A DNA stretch of 64,000 bases from Faecalibacterium gallinarum. Lineage in GTDB: Bacteria; Bacillota; Clostridia; Oscillospirales; Ruminococcaceae. Where the stretch lies: contig NZ_BQKV01000027.1 of the NCBI RefSeq assembly GCF_022180365.1, positions 1 to 64,000 of the forward strand. Direction: 5' to 3'. A program made the translations under genes and the position numbers. The notes beneath the pieces are model-generated. The model did not search any database. It was given only the letters and a program-made list of their open reading frames with translations, and was not told the origin of the DNA. Every line of letters starts with the position of its first letter. The stretch's first letter is position 1. Positions 52,713-60,621 of this stretch are shown piece after piece.

Positions 52713-53774
52713 TCATCCCTCCAAAATTTCGTCCAGCGCCTTGATGAGCGCTTCCATCTGTGCCTGGGTTCCAATGGTGATCCGCAGATAATCGGCGATT
52801 CGGGGCGAATCAAAGTGGCGGACCAGAATCCCCTTTTCTTTCAATGCCCGGTAGAGGGCCCCGCCCTCCATCCGGTCCGTCCGGGCAAAGAGGAAATTAG
52901 AGCGGCTGTCGGTGAGGCTAAAGCCCCGGTTGGCCAGCTCTTTTGCCGTCCAGGCCCGGGTGTCCATGATTTTCTGCCGGGTGGCGTCGAAATAGGCGGT
53001 ATCTTTCAGGGCGGCCTCGCCTGCTTTCAGGGTCAGCCGGTTGATGTTGTAGGGGTTGAGACTGAATTTCACCCGGTTCAGGTCGGCGATCAGGGCGGCG
53101 TTGCCCATGGCCAGGCCCAGCCGGGCTCCCGCCAGCTGGCGGGACTTGGAGAAGGTCTGGACCACCAGCAGATTGTCGTACTGGTGGATCAGGGGCACAC
53201 AGCTCTCGCCCCCGAAATCCACATAGGCCTCGTCCACAATCACCACATTGTCGGGGTTTGACTTGAGGATCCCCTCGATGGCCGACCGGGGCAGGGCCAG
53301 GCCGGTGGGGGCGTTGGGGTTGGCGATGACGATGGTCTCATTCAGGCCGTAGTATTTTGTGGGGTCGATGGAGAAATCCGCTTCTAGCGGCAGAATATGG
53401 CTGGGGATGTGCATGAGATTGCACCAGACCGAATAGCAGCCATAGGTCACATCGGCGTAGGCCAGGGGGTGCTGCTCGTCGCAGAAGGCCCGCAGGGCAA
53501 AGAACAAATTCTCGTCGCTGCCGTTGCCGGGCATAATCTCGTCGGGGGAAAGGCCGTGGTATTCCGCCGCCGCGGCCAGCAGCTGGGCGCAGGCCGGGTC
53601 GGAGTAGAGCCGCAGCTTCTCCACCTCGGCGGCATTCACCGCCGCCACCACCGCCGGGCTGGGGGGATAGGGGCTCTCGTTGGTGTTCAGCTTGATGTAC
53701 TGCTGGTCCTGGGGCTGCTCGCCCGGAGTGTAGGGCGAAAGCCCCGCCAGGGTGGGGGTGAGATAACGGCTCAT
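52713..53774 (-). CDS. hisC: Histidinol-phosphate aminotransferase
   Basis: A 353-aa PLP-dependent class I/II aminotransferase. The Schiff-base Lys is in QTFSKSRQLAGARLG; IANPNAPTGLAL and VIVDEAYVDF are the cofactor-binding segments. Overlaps the small upstream ORF by 4 nt. Confidence 0.96.
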   Translation of the reverse strand: MSRYLTPTLAGLSPYTPGEQPQDQQYIKLNTNESPYPPSPAVVAAVNAAEVEKLRLYSDPACAQLLAAAAEYHGLSPDEIMPGNGSDENLFFALRAFCDEQHPLAYADVTYGCYSVWCNLMHIPSHILPLEADFSIDPTKYYGLNETIVIANPNAPTGLALPRSAIEGILKSNPDNVVIVDEAYVDFGGESCVPLIHQYDNLLVVQTFSKSRQLAGARLGLAMGNAALIADLNRVKFSLNPYNINRLTLKAGEAALKDTAYFDATRQKIMDTRAWTAKELANRGFSLTDSRSNFLFARTDRMEGGALYRALKEKGILVRHFDSPRIADYLRITIGTQAQMEALIKALDEILEG

Positions 53775-53992
53775 GACGCGTCCTTTCTGTCTGGATTATC
53801 CAGGCCGTAGATTTTATAGAGGCTTAATACGTTTTGGAATTGCAATTTATCCCCCATCATCTGGCGGTAGGTGGCGCTTTTTTCCCGGCCCTGGGCTTTC
53901 AGCTGGGCCATCCGGGCCACGGCCTCGTCGTACCGCTGCTGGACAAACTGCTGCATGGCCTCATAGGCGGCCAGTTTCTCGGCGGGGGTCAT
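53771..53992 (-). CDS. Small hypothetical protein inside the his operon
   Basis: 73 aa, no recognised domain. The sequence is helical and amphipathic (KLAAYEAMQQFVQQRYDEAV, then RMAQLKAQGREKSATYRQMM), without Cys or a signal peptide, so a cytoplasmic coiled-coil or helical-bundle protein is likely. It is translationally coupled on both sides: ATG overlaps the hisD stop by 4 nt and its stop overlaps the hisC start by 4 nt. That coupling is the main evidence that it is real. Confidence 0.78.
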   Translation of the reverse strand: MTPAEKLAAYEAMQQFVQQRYDEAVARMAQLKAQGREKSATYRQMMGDKLQFQNVLSLYKIYGLDNPDRKDAS

Positions 53993-55266
53993 TCTTCGTA
54001 CCGGATGGTCACGCTGCGGGCGTGGGCGTGGAGGCCCTCCCGCTCGGCGAAATCCGCAATCCGCTCCTGTACCTTGCCCAGAGCCTCCCGGGTGTAATAG
54101 ATAAAGCTGGACTTTTTGACGAAGTCATCCACTCCCAGGGGGCTGGAGAAGCGGGCCGTGCCGCTGGTGGGCAGGGTGTGGTTGGGCCCGGCGAAATAGT
54201 CGCCCAGAGCCTCGGGGACGTTCCGCCCCAGGAAGATGCTGCCCGCGTTCTTGATCTCGTTCAGAACGGCGAAGGGGTCGTCCACACAGACTTCCAGGTG
54301 TTCGGGGGCGATGATGTTGCAGGCTTCGATGGCCTTGCGCAGGTCGTCACAGACGATGATCTTGCCGTTATCGTCCACACTGGCCCGGGCGATGGCGGCC
54401 CGGGGCAGCTGGGGAATCTGAACTTCCAGCTCAGCCTGGACGGCCTCGGCCAGTTCGGCGCTGTCGGTGACCAGAACCGGGCTGGCCAGCTTGTCGTGCT
54501 CGGCCTGGCTCAGCAGGTCGGCGGCCACCCAGGCGGGGTTGCACTTGCCGTCGGCCAGCACTAGAATTTCGCTGGGCCCGGCGATCATGTCGATGCCCAC
54601 CTTGCCGTAGACCTTCCGCTTGGCGGTGGCCACATAGATGTTGCCGGGGCCGACGATCTTATCCACAGCGGGGACGCTCTCGGTGCCGTAGGCGAGAGCC
54701 GCCACAGCCTGGGCGCCGCCGGTCTTGAAGATTTTGGTCACCCCCGCGGTGGCGGCGGCGGCCAGAATCACCGGGCTGACCTTGCCATCCTTGCCGGCGG
54801 GGGTGGTCATGACGATCTCTTTCACCCCGGCCACCTTGGCGGGGATCACATCCATCAGGACGGTGGAGGGGTAAGCCGCAGTGCCGCCGGGCACATAGAC
54901 GCCCGCCTTTTCGATAGGGGTATATTTCTGGCCCAGGATCACTCCGTCCTGTTCGTTCATCACAAAGTTTTTGTGGACCTGCTGGCGGTGGAAGGCCTCG
55001 ATGTTGGCCGCCGCCATCCGCAGGGTCTCGAGGAAATCGGGGTCGGTGGCGGCAAAGGCCGCGTCGATCTCCTCCTGGGTGACCTGGAGGGTGTCAATTT
55101 CTGCGCCGTCGAACTTGAGGGCGTACTCTTTCAGGGCCGCATCCCCCCGGGCCCGGACGTCGGCGATGATGGCGTCCACCACATCTTCCACGTTCTTTTC
55201 GGCCCGCAGGTCCCGGTTGAGGATCTGCTCGGGGGAAAGGGCATCAAAGTCATAAATCCGAATCAT
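53989..55266 (-). CDS. hisD: Histidinol dehydrogenase
   Basis: A 425-aa zinc- and NAD-dependent enzyme for the final two oxidations to histidine. Family blocks: YVPGGTAAYPSTVLMDVIPA, KTGGAQAVAALAYGTESVP, KIVGPGNIYVATAKR and IAGPSEILVLAD; the zinc/base region includes LLSQAEHD and GPNHTLPTSG. Its ATG overlaps the hisZG stop by 4 nt. Confidence 0.97.
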   Translation of the reverse strand: MIRIYDFDALSPEQILNRDLRAEKNVEDVVDAIIADVRARGDAALKEYALKFDGAEIDTLQVTQEEIDAAFAATDPDFLETLRMAAANIEAFHRQQVHKNFVMNEQDGVILGQKYTPIEKAGVYVPGGTAAYPSTVLMDVIPAKVAGVKEIVMTTPAGKDGKVSPVILAAAATAGVTKIFKTGGAQAVAALAYGTESVPAVDKIVGPGNIYVATAKRKVYGKVGIDMIAGPSEILVLADGKCNPAWVAADLLSQAEHDKLASPVLVTDSAELAEAVQAELEVQIPQLPRAAIARASVDDNGKIIVCDDLRKAIEACNIIAPEHLEVCVDDPFAVLNEIKNAGSIFLGRNVPEALGDYFAGPNHTLPTSGTARFSSPLGVDDFVKKSSFIYYTREALGKVQERIADFAEREGLHAHARSVTIRYEE

Positions 55267-56858
55267 TGTTTCTCCTCCTGCTCTGCAAGGCTGGCCCGAA
55301 GTTTGGCCAGCATGGCCTCGATCTCGGGGTGTTTGAAGGAATAGCTAGCTTTGTTGGCGATGAACCGGGCCGAGATGGGCATGAACTCGGTGACCACTTT
55401 CAGGCCGTTCTCCCGCAGGGTGGTGCCCGTCTCCACAATATCCACGATTACATCCGACAAGCCCAGAATGGGGGCCAGCTCGATGGAGCCGTTCAGCTTG
55501 ATGATCTCAATGTCCCGGCCCAGGGAAGCGTAATAGGCTTTGGCGATGTTGACAAACTTGGTAGCCACCCGCACCGGGCGGCTGGGGTCGTCCTGGTAGT
55601 CCGCCGGGGCAGCCACGCACATCCGGCAGCGGCCAAGACCCGTGTCCAGCAGCTCGTAAACGTCGGCCCCCGCCTCGTTGAGGATGTCTTTGCCCACAAT
55701 GCCCACGTCCGCCGCGCCGTGTTCCACATAGATGGCCACGTCGCTGGGTTTGACTAGGAAGTAGCGAATCCCGGCGGCGGGGTTTTCCACCACCAGTTTC
55801 CGGGTGGCGTTGTAATCCTCGGGGCAGCCGTAGCCCACCCCGGCCAGGAGGTTATAGACTTTGTCGCCCAAGCGGCCCTTGGGCAGGGCGATGTTGATAA
55901 AACTGCTGCCGCTCTTTCGCTCCACCGGCGGGGTGGGGGCCCCCAGGCGGTCTAGCTCATCGAGATAGACCGCAAAGCCGATGGCCCCGGCCCCGGGGGT
56001 GAACTTTTGGGCCAGCAGGTCATAGCGGCCGCCTTTCAGCAGGGGGCGGGGCAGGCCTTTCAGATAACCCCGGAAGATCAGACCGTTGTAGTATTCCATC
56101 TCCCCCGCCAGGGTCAGGTCCAGCCGGACGGCGCCCTTGTAGCCCGCCAGCACCTCTTCCAGGGCCCGCAGCTCGGCCACCGCGGCCCGCATGGCATCGC
56201 TGCGGCAGAACTCCTCAGCCCGGCGGAGGGTCTCCGCATAGCCCCCCGAGAGGGCCAGCAGGGCACTCAGGGCAAAGGCTCCGGCTTCGCCCAAACCAGC
56301 GGCCAGGGCGGCGGCCCGCAGTTCGTGGGCGTTCCGGGCCCGGAGCTTTTCCAACAGCCGGGGCCGGGCGGAAGAGGGAACCCCCAGAGCATCCAGCAGG
56401 CCGAAGAGATAGCCCATGTGGCCGATCTCCAGCACCCAGCCCGATTCCAGGGTTTCCAGGGAGCGGGCAGCCAGCTCCATAACCTGCCGCATCCCGGCCT
56501 CGTCCACTGCGCCGATGTACTCCAGCCCCATCTGGGCGATCTCCTTGAAGGTATGGCTCTCGGCCGAGGGGCGGTAGACGTTCTCGCTGTAATAATATTT
56601 CAGGGTCTGGCCCTTTTCGGGCTGGGCCGTCTTGGCGATGGAGAGGGTCACGTCCGGCTTGAGGGCCAGCAGGCGGCCGTCCAGGTCGGTGAAGGTGATG
56701 ACCTGCTCCGAAGGGAGGAAACTCCGGTTCTCCTGGTAGAGGCCGTATTCCTCGAACCGGCCCATGTGGTATTTACGGCAGCCGGCGGCCTCATAGAGGG
56801 CCCGCAGGCCGAAGGAGGCCCGCTCTTTGGGCTGCAAAATCGAAAGATCAAACTCCAT
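55263..56858 (-). CDS. HisZ-HisG fusion: ATP phosphoribosyltransferase regulatory and catalytic subunits
   Basis: A 531-aa protein. Residues about 1-310 are HisZ, a class II synthetase-like subunit that lacks charging activity (KPDVTLSIAKTA, YYSENVYRP, EMEYYNGLIFRGYL, LLKGGRYDLL). After a short linker (APTPPVERKSGSS) residues about 325-531 are a short-form HisG (NIALPKGRLGDKVYNLL, VKPSDVAIYVEHGAADVGIVG, DIVETGTTLRENGL). In other bacteria these are two genes forming a hetero-octamer. ATG at 56858 follows AAAGGG. First gene of the operon; its product is the feedback-regulated entry enzyme. Confidence 0.95.
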   Translation of the reverse strand: MEFDLSILQPKERASFGLRALYEAAGCRKYHMGRFEEYGLYQENRSFLPSEQVITFTDLDGRLLALKPDVTLSIAKTAQPEKGQTLKYYYSENVYRPSAESHTFKEIAQMGLEYIGAVDEAGMRQVMELAARSLETLESGWVLEIGHMGYLFGLLDALGVPSSARPRLLEKLRARNAHELRAAALAAGLGEAGAFALSALLALSGGYAETLRRAEEFCRSDAMRAAVAELRALEEVLAGYKGAVRLDLTLAGEMEYYNGLIFRGYLKGLPRPLLKGGRYDLLAQKFTPGAGAIGFAVYLDELDRLGAPTPPVERKSGSSFINIALPKGRLGDKVYNLLAGVGYGCPEDYNATRKLVVENPAAGIRYFLVKPSDVAIYVEHGAADVGIVGKDILNEAGADVYELLDTGLGRCRMCVAAPADYQDDPSRPVRVATKFVNIAKAYYASLGRDIEIIKLNGSIELAPILGLSDVIVDIVETGTTLRENGLKVVTEFMPISARFIANKASYSFKHPEIEAMLAKLRASLAEQEEKQ

Positions 56859-56931
56859 AGTGGTATCCCTTTTCTCTCGAATAAGCTGTGCGCCCACCCC
56901 CGGCAGGGGTGCGGCGAGGTTTATACCAACT

Positions 56932-56976
56932 ATTATACTTTACCTTGATAAAGTTGTAAAGTGATAAAGTTACAAC
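56932..56976 (-). promoter_or_regulatory. his operon promoter and candidate operator
   Basis: Minus-strand TTTACA (56955-56960), 17 nt, TATAAT (56932-56937). A perfect inverted repeat GTTGTAA-N10-TTACAAC (56953-56976) covers the -35 box, and GATAAAGTT occurs twice (from 56947 and 56963). This would suit a histidine-responsive repressor; none is encoded nearby. Confidence 0.65.
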
Positions 56977-57020
56977 TTTCTAATTGTATTATACTGCTTT
57001 TCCGGGCGTTTTGCATAGAG

Positions 57021-57058
57021 AAAACGAGCGGCACAGAAAAATCCGCGCCGCTCTTTTT
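57021..57058. terminator. Terminator between lipoprotein H and the his promoter
   Basis: GAGCGGC / GCCGCTC with AAAAC on one side and TTTTT on the other. Confidence 0.7.
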
Positions 57059-57067
57059 ATGAGATAT

Positions 57068-57547
57068 TCACAATTCGAACTGGATGCTCTGGGTTTTCCC
57101 TTCCATTTGAAGGGAGAAGACCAGCTCCACCTCGTCGAAAGACGCCAGAACCGGAAAGCCAAGAACCCCTTCTTTGACCTCGCCCGCCGGGATGGCCTGG
57201 CCCAAAAGGCCAAAGGGCAGAATCTGCGCGGGGCTGCCGTCCGCCCTGGCGCTGACGGTCAGCACCCCGTCGCCGGTGGAATCCGAGAGGGTAATTTCCC
57301 GGCCCAGTTCGTTCTGCAGCTTTAAGGACAGCACCGGCCGGTGGTCCATCCCCACCGAGAAGCCTGCGACGGTCACGGTCAGGCTCTGCCCCTCCGACAC
57401 AGTCAGTGTCTTGGTCTGGGGCTCAAATTCCTCCGGGTCTGTGGGTTCTTCCGGGGGCGGCTGGCTGGCGGAACCGCATCCCGCCAGAACAGCAGCCGCA
57501 GCAACGGCCACACCCCAGAGAAAGCTCCGCCTTGTGATTTGCTGCAT
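57068..57547 (-). CDS. Twin-arginine-signal lipoprotein, dispersed member H of the array family
   Basis: A 159-aa protein with ITRRSFLWG (Arg 6-7) and lipobox LAGC (Cys24), followed by a Pro/Glu linker (PPPEEPTDPEEFEP). The mature domain parallels array member G: QTKTLTVSEGQSLTVTVAG, VLSLKLQNELGREI, ARADGSPAQI, VELVFSLQMEG. ATG at 57547 follows GGGGGCAGGAGG. It is the simplest, shortest member and lies 42 kb from the others. Function unknown. Confidence 0.83.
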   Translation of the reverse strand: MQQITRRSFLWGVAVAAAAVLAGCGSASQPPPEEPTDPEEFEPQTKTLTVSEGQSLTVTVAGFSVGMDHRPVLSLKLQNELGREITLSDSTGDGVLTVSARADGSPAQILPFGLLGQAIPAGEVKEGVLGFPVLASFDEVELVFSLQMEGKTQSIQFEL

Positions 57548-57674
57548 CCTCCTGCCCCCTTTAGTCGGCGCCCCGCAGGGCAGAGCCCTCGGCATTGTTC
57601 GCCATTATTCGACCTATTTTGACAGGTTTATGGTAATATAAAATCCTTTCTGCGTCAAGAAAAAACCGTCTGAC

Positions 57675-57713
57675 GCAAAAAAGAGGCGGCACAGCCTCTC
57701 GCTGTGCCGCCTC
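57675..57713 (-). terminator. Terminator of the Ala/Glu-rich protein gene
   Basis: AGAGGCGGCACAGC / GCTGTGCCGCCTCT; on the minus strand followed by CTTTTTTG. Confidence 0.88.
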
Positions 57714-57739
57714 TTGGGGGATCGGATGGCGTAATATAC

Positions 57740-58270
57740 TCAGCCCTTGCAGCCCTGTTCCTCCCAATCGCCGAAATCTTCCTGTGCGGCGATCTGGGTG
57801 GGATCAAACTTGCCGTTTTCGTCCTTGGGGGCCACGGCAGGGCCAGCCTCCACCGGGTTCACGTTGGCTTCCTCAGCGGGGGCGGCAGCCTTTTTGCTGC
57901 GGGACTTCTTGGCCGGGGCCTTTTGGGGTTCCGGCTGGGCGGGAGCCTCGGGGGCCTCCTCAGCAGGGGCCTCTTCCTTAACCTCTGGGGCGGCAGTCTC
58001 TGTCTCGGCGGCGGGCTCTTCTTCCTTCACGGCAGCTTCGGCCTGGGCAGCCTCAGCTTGTGCTGCGGCAGCGGTGGCCTCGGCGTAGGCTGCAGCCGTC
58101 TCGGCGGCAACCGCGGGATCGTCCTCGGCGTTTTCGGGCTCTTCGGGGAACTCGGTCTCAAAGACCTCGATGGGGTCGTCCTTTTCCAGCAGTTTGGACA
58201 CTGCAACGACGGCAGCGCCCACGGCGGCCACGGCCACCGCCGCGCCCAGAATACGGAATAAACCAGTCAT
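57740..58270 (-). CDS. Membrane-anchored Ala/Glu-rich low-complexity protein
   Basis: A 176-aa protein. One N-terminal hydrophobic helix (ILGAAVAVAAVGAAVVAVS) without a cleavage site is followed by an acidic Ala/Glu/Pro repeat region (about 35-120), a basic patch (KKSRSKKAA) and the tail NPVEAGPAVAPKDENGKFDP. There is no enzyme domain. ATG at 58270 was chosen because AGGAGG then has 8-nt spacing; the ATG two codons earlier would have only 2 nt. It lies downstream of the G3E GTPases and may be in their transcript. Confidence 0.72.
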   Translation of the reverse strand: MTGLFRILGAAVAVAAVGAAVVAVSKLLEKDDPIEVFETEFPEEPENAEDDPAVAAETAAAYAEATAAAAQAEAAQAEAAVKEEEPAAETETAAPEVKEEAPAEEAPEAPAQPEPQKAPAKKSRSKKAAAPAEEANVNPVEAGPAVAPKDENGKFDPTQIAAQEDFGDWEEQGCKG

Positions 58271-58294
58271 CTGCATAGCCTCCTGTTTGTTGAT

Positions 58295-59257
58295 TTAAGA
58301 GAAGGTGACTACATCGCTCAGGGGTTTCTGGCCCGGCTCCACCGACAGGGCGGTGAGGACGGGGCCTTTGCCCCGATAGATGTTGTGGAACTTATAATTG
58401 ACCTTGGCGGTCACCACCACCCAGGCCCTCTGTTCCAGGGCCTTGTAGCCGTCGTACACGCAGGGGAACCCAACAAACTGGATATCCTGCACACAGCAGG
58501 TCATGGCGAACCGGCCCGGCACAAAGCTGTTTTTGCCCGCCCGGCTGGTCTGGCAAACCTGGGCCAGGAACTTAACCGTCTTGCCGGTGTACTTTTCGGG
58601 CTCGTCCTGGCAGTCCATATACCAGATGCCGAAATCGTCGTCCCCGATCTCGATGACCGGAGCATTGAGGTCGAAGGGCAGGGGATCGGGGATATCGTCG
58701 TAGGCTACGCTGCCGTCGGCGAACTCGTAGGCGATATCGCACTTGCGGGAGGCCTGGCGCACCAGCTTGTGCAGCTCGGTGCGGGCGGCGTCGTTGTTGA
58801 CGGCCTCAGCCCGGTTAAAGACGATCAGCTCGCTGCGGGCGATCTTGTCCAGCAGCAGGCTGCGCATAGCGTTGTCCCGGGCGTAGGTCAGGGCGGTGGT
58901 GCCGTCGGCGGTGGCGATGCACTGGTAGACAATCCAGTTCTGGGGCAGGGCCTCGGCCAGCTCCTGGAGCAGCCACATGCCGTTGTACTCGATGACCACC
59001 CGGCCCGCGCCGGATTCCCGCTCCAGCCGCTCCAGGTTCTGGGGGTTGAGCTCGGCTTTATCCTCGATGGTCACCACCGTAGTGCCGGGGAAGGCGAACT
59101 TCTTGGGCTCGTACTCCACCTCGCCCTCCTCGCAGATCAGGAGCAGGGTGTTGTCGCCCGAGTCAAAATTGGGGTCCTCAAAGGTTTCCTGGATAAAGGT
59201 GGTCTTGCCGCTCTCGAGGAAGCCCACAAACAGGTAAACCGGAATTTCTTTTGCCAT
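58295..59257 (-). CDS. G3E/CobW-type GTPase with a YcgQ-like C-terminal domain
   Basis: A 320-aa protein. Walker A is VGFLESGKTTFI (residues about 11-22) and NRAEAVN takes the place of the NKxD base motif (D replaced by A). The CxCC metal motif of COG0523 is absent. The last 110 residues (KFLAQVCQTSRAGKNSFVPGRF, TCCVQDIQFVGFPCVYDG, AKVNYKFHNIYRGKGPVLT) resemble the C-terminal domain of the YcgQ/DUF1980 membrane partner of YcgR permeases. The fusion suggests a metal-linked role. Starts 24 nt after the second GTPase gene; one operon. Confidence 0.78.
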   Translation of the reverse strand: MAKEIPVYLFVGFLESGKTTFIQETFEDPNFDSGDNTLLLICEEGEVEYEPKKFAFPGTTVVTIEDKAELNPQNLERLERESGAGRVVIEYNGMWLLQELAEALPQNWIVYQCIATADGTTALTYARDNAMRSLLLDKIARSELIVFNRAEAVNNDAARTELHKLVRQASRKCDIAYEFADGSVAYDDIPDPLPFDLNAPVIEIGDDDFGIWYMDCQDEPEKYTGKTVKFLAQVCQTSRAGKNSFVPGRFAMTCCVQDIQFVGFPCVYDGYKALEQRAWVVVTAKVNYKFHNIYRGKGPVLTALSVEPGQKPLSDVVTFS

Positions 59258-59281
59258 ACTGCGGAATCTCCTTTGCCGGGC

Positions 59282-60481
59282 TTAGCAGCCAAAGAGGGCC
59301 GCGATGGCTTTCTCGTCCATCTTGGAGCCGATGACCACCAGCTTGCCGCCCACGTCGGCCCCGCGGGAGCGAACCTCCCACTCGCCGGGCACGTAGTCGA
59401 ACTCCAGCCAGCCCTCGGCGCCGCCGTCCACGATGCCCTTGGAACGGAGGATCATGCCGTACTTGCCGCTGTCCAGCTCGGTCAGAGCAGCCTCGATGTC
59501 GGCCTTGGAGAACTTGCGGGCCGTCTCCACGCCCCAGCTGGTGAACACCTCGTCGGCGTCGTGGTCGTGGTGATGATGTCCGCAGCTGCACACGCCATTC
59601 TCGTCGTAATGGTGGTGGTGCTCCTCTTCCTCGTGGTGGTGATGGCAGCAGTGGCCCTCGTGGTCATGCTCCTCCTCATCGTGGTGATGGTGGCAGCAGT
59701 GGCCCTCGTGGTCATGCTCCTCCTCATCGTGATGATGGTGGCAGCAGTGGCCCTCGTGGTCATGCTCCTCCTCATCGTGGTGATGGTGGCAACAATGGCC
59801 CTCGTGGTCGTGCTCTTCCTCGTCGTGATGATGGTGCTCGGCATTGGCCTGGGCAGCCAGAGCCAGCAGCTCGGCCACAAAGTCGTGCTTCTGGGACATG
59901 GCGGACAGGATCTGTGCGCCGGTCAGCTGCTCCCAAGGGGTGGTGACGATGGTGGCGGTGGGGTTCTTCTCCCGCAGGAGAGCCACTGCGGCGGCCACCT
60001 TGTCCTCGCTGGCGGTCTGGGTACGGCTGAGCAGGATGCAGCTGGCGTGGCTGATCTGATCGTCGTAGAACTCGCCGAAGTTCTTCATATACATCTTGAC
60101 CTTGTTGACGTCGGCCACCGTCACAAAGCTGGACAGTTCCACGTCCAGGGTCTCGGCCACGCCTTCCACGGCGCGGGTGACGTCGGACAGCTTGCCCACG
60201 CCGGAGGGCTCGATGAGGATGCGGTCGGGGTGATACTCGGCCACAACCTTCTTGAGGGCCTCGCGGAAGTCGCCCACCAGGGAGCAGCAGATGCAGCCGG
60301 CGTTCAGCTCGTTGATCTGGATGCCGGACTCCTGCAAAAAGCCGCCGTCAATGCCGATCTCGCCGAACTCGTTCTCAATCAGCACCACTTTCTGGCCGCC
60401 GAAGGATTCCTGAATCAGCTTCTTGATGAGCGTGGTCTTGCCAGCGCCCAGAAAGCCGGAAAAAATATCAATTTTTGTCAT
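59282..60481 (-). CDS. G3E/COG0523 GTPase with Cys/His repeat loop (zinc-chaperone type)
   Basis: A 399-aa metallochaperone-like GTPase. Walker A is GFLGAGKTTLIKKL, the metal-binding motif is AGCICCSL (CxCC), followed by LIEPSGVGKLSDV, all typical of ZNG1/YciC/CobW proteins. Between the GTPase core and the CobW_C domain lies a loop of four exact 16-residue repeats HHHHDEEEHDHEGHCC, then a His-rich tail with VCSCGHHHHDHD. This is a strong Zn/Ni/Co buffer. Acts in the cytosol, delivering metal to client enzymes or importers. It is first of the two-GTPase operon. Confidence 0.9.
   Translation of the reverse strand: MTKIDIFSGFLGAGKTTLIKKLIQESFGGQKVVLIENEFGEIGIDGGFLQESGIQINELNAGCICCSLVGDFREALKKVVAEYHPDRILIEPSGVGKLSDVTRAVEGVAETLDVELSSFVTVADVNKVKMYMKNFGEFYDDQISHASCILLSRTQTASEDKVAAAVALLREKNPTATIVTTPWEQLTGAQILSAMSQKHDFVAELLALAAQANAEHHHHDEEEHDHEGHCCHHHHDEEEHDHEGHCCHHHHDEEEHDHEGHCCHHHHDEEEHDHEGHCCHHHHEEEEHHHHYDENGVCSCGHHHHDHDADEVFTSWGVETARKFSKADIEAALTELDSGKYGMILRSKGIVDGGAEGWLEFDYVPGEWEVRSRGADVGGKLVVIGSKMDEKAIAALFGC
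59645..59836 (-). repeat. Four tandem 48-bp repeats coding the metal-binding loop
   Basis: Each unit encodes HHHHDEEEHDHEGHCC. The copies differ only at a few synonymous sites, which indicates recent expansion. A fifth, diverged half unit follows. Confidence 0.9.
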
Positions 60482-60621
60482 ACTGGATAGCCTCGTTTTC
60501 TGATTCCCAGGGCGGGCGTCTGGCGCCCGCCGATACTTTTGTACATCTATTATTATAACAAGGCTGTCAATGGCCGAACCAGTCTTTTCCCGGAAAAATC
60601 TGTAACTTTTTTATGGCCTGT

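Noticed and set aside
59645-59836. Possible CRISPR-like array (four 48-bp repeats)
   Set aside because: The repeats are contiguous, in frame and coding (HHHHDEEEHDHEGHCC), with no spacers and no cas genes.
58385-60490. 701-codon plus-strand open frame across the GTPase genes
   Set aside because: It is antisense to two GTPases with Walker motifs; the hydrophobic repeats are the complement of His codons.
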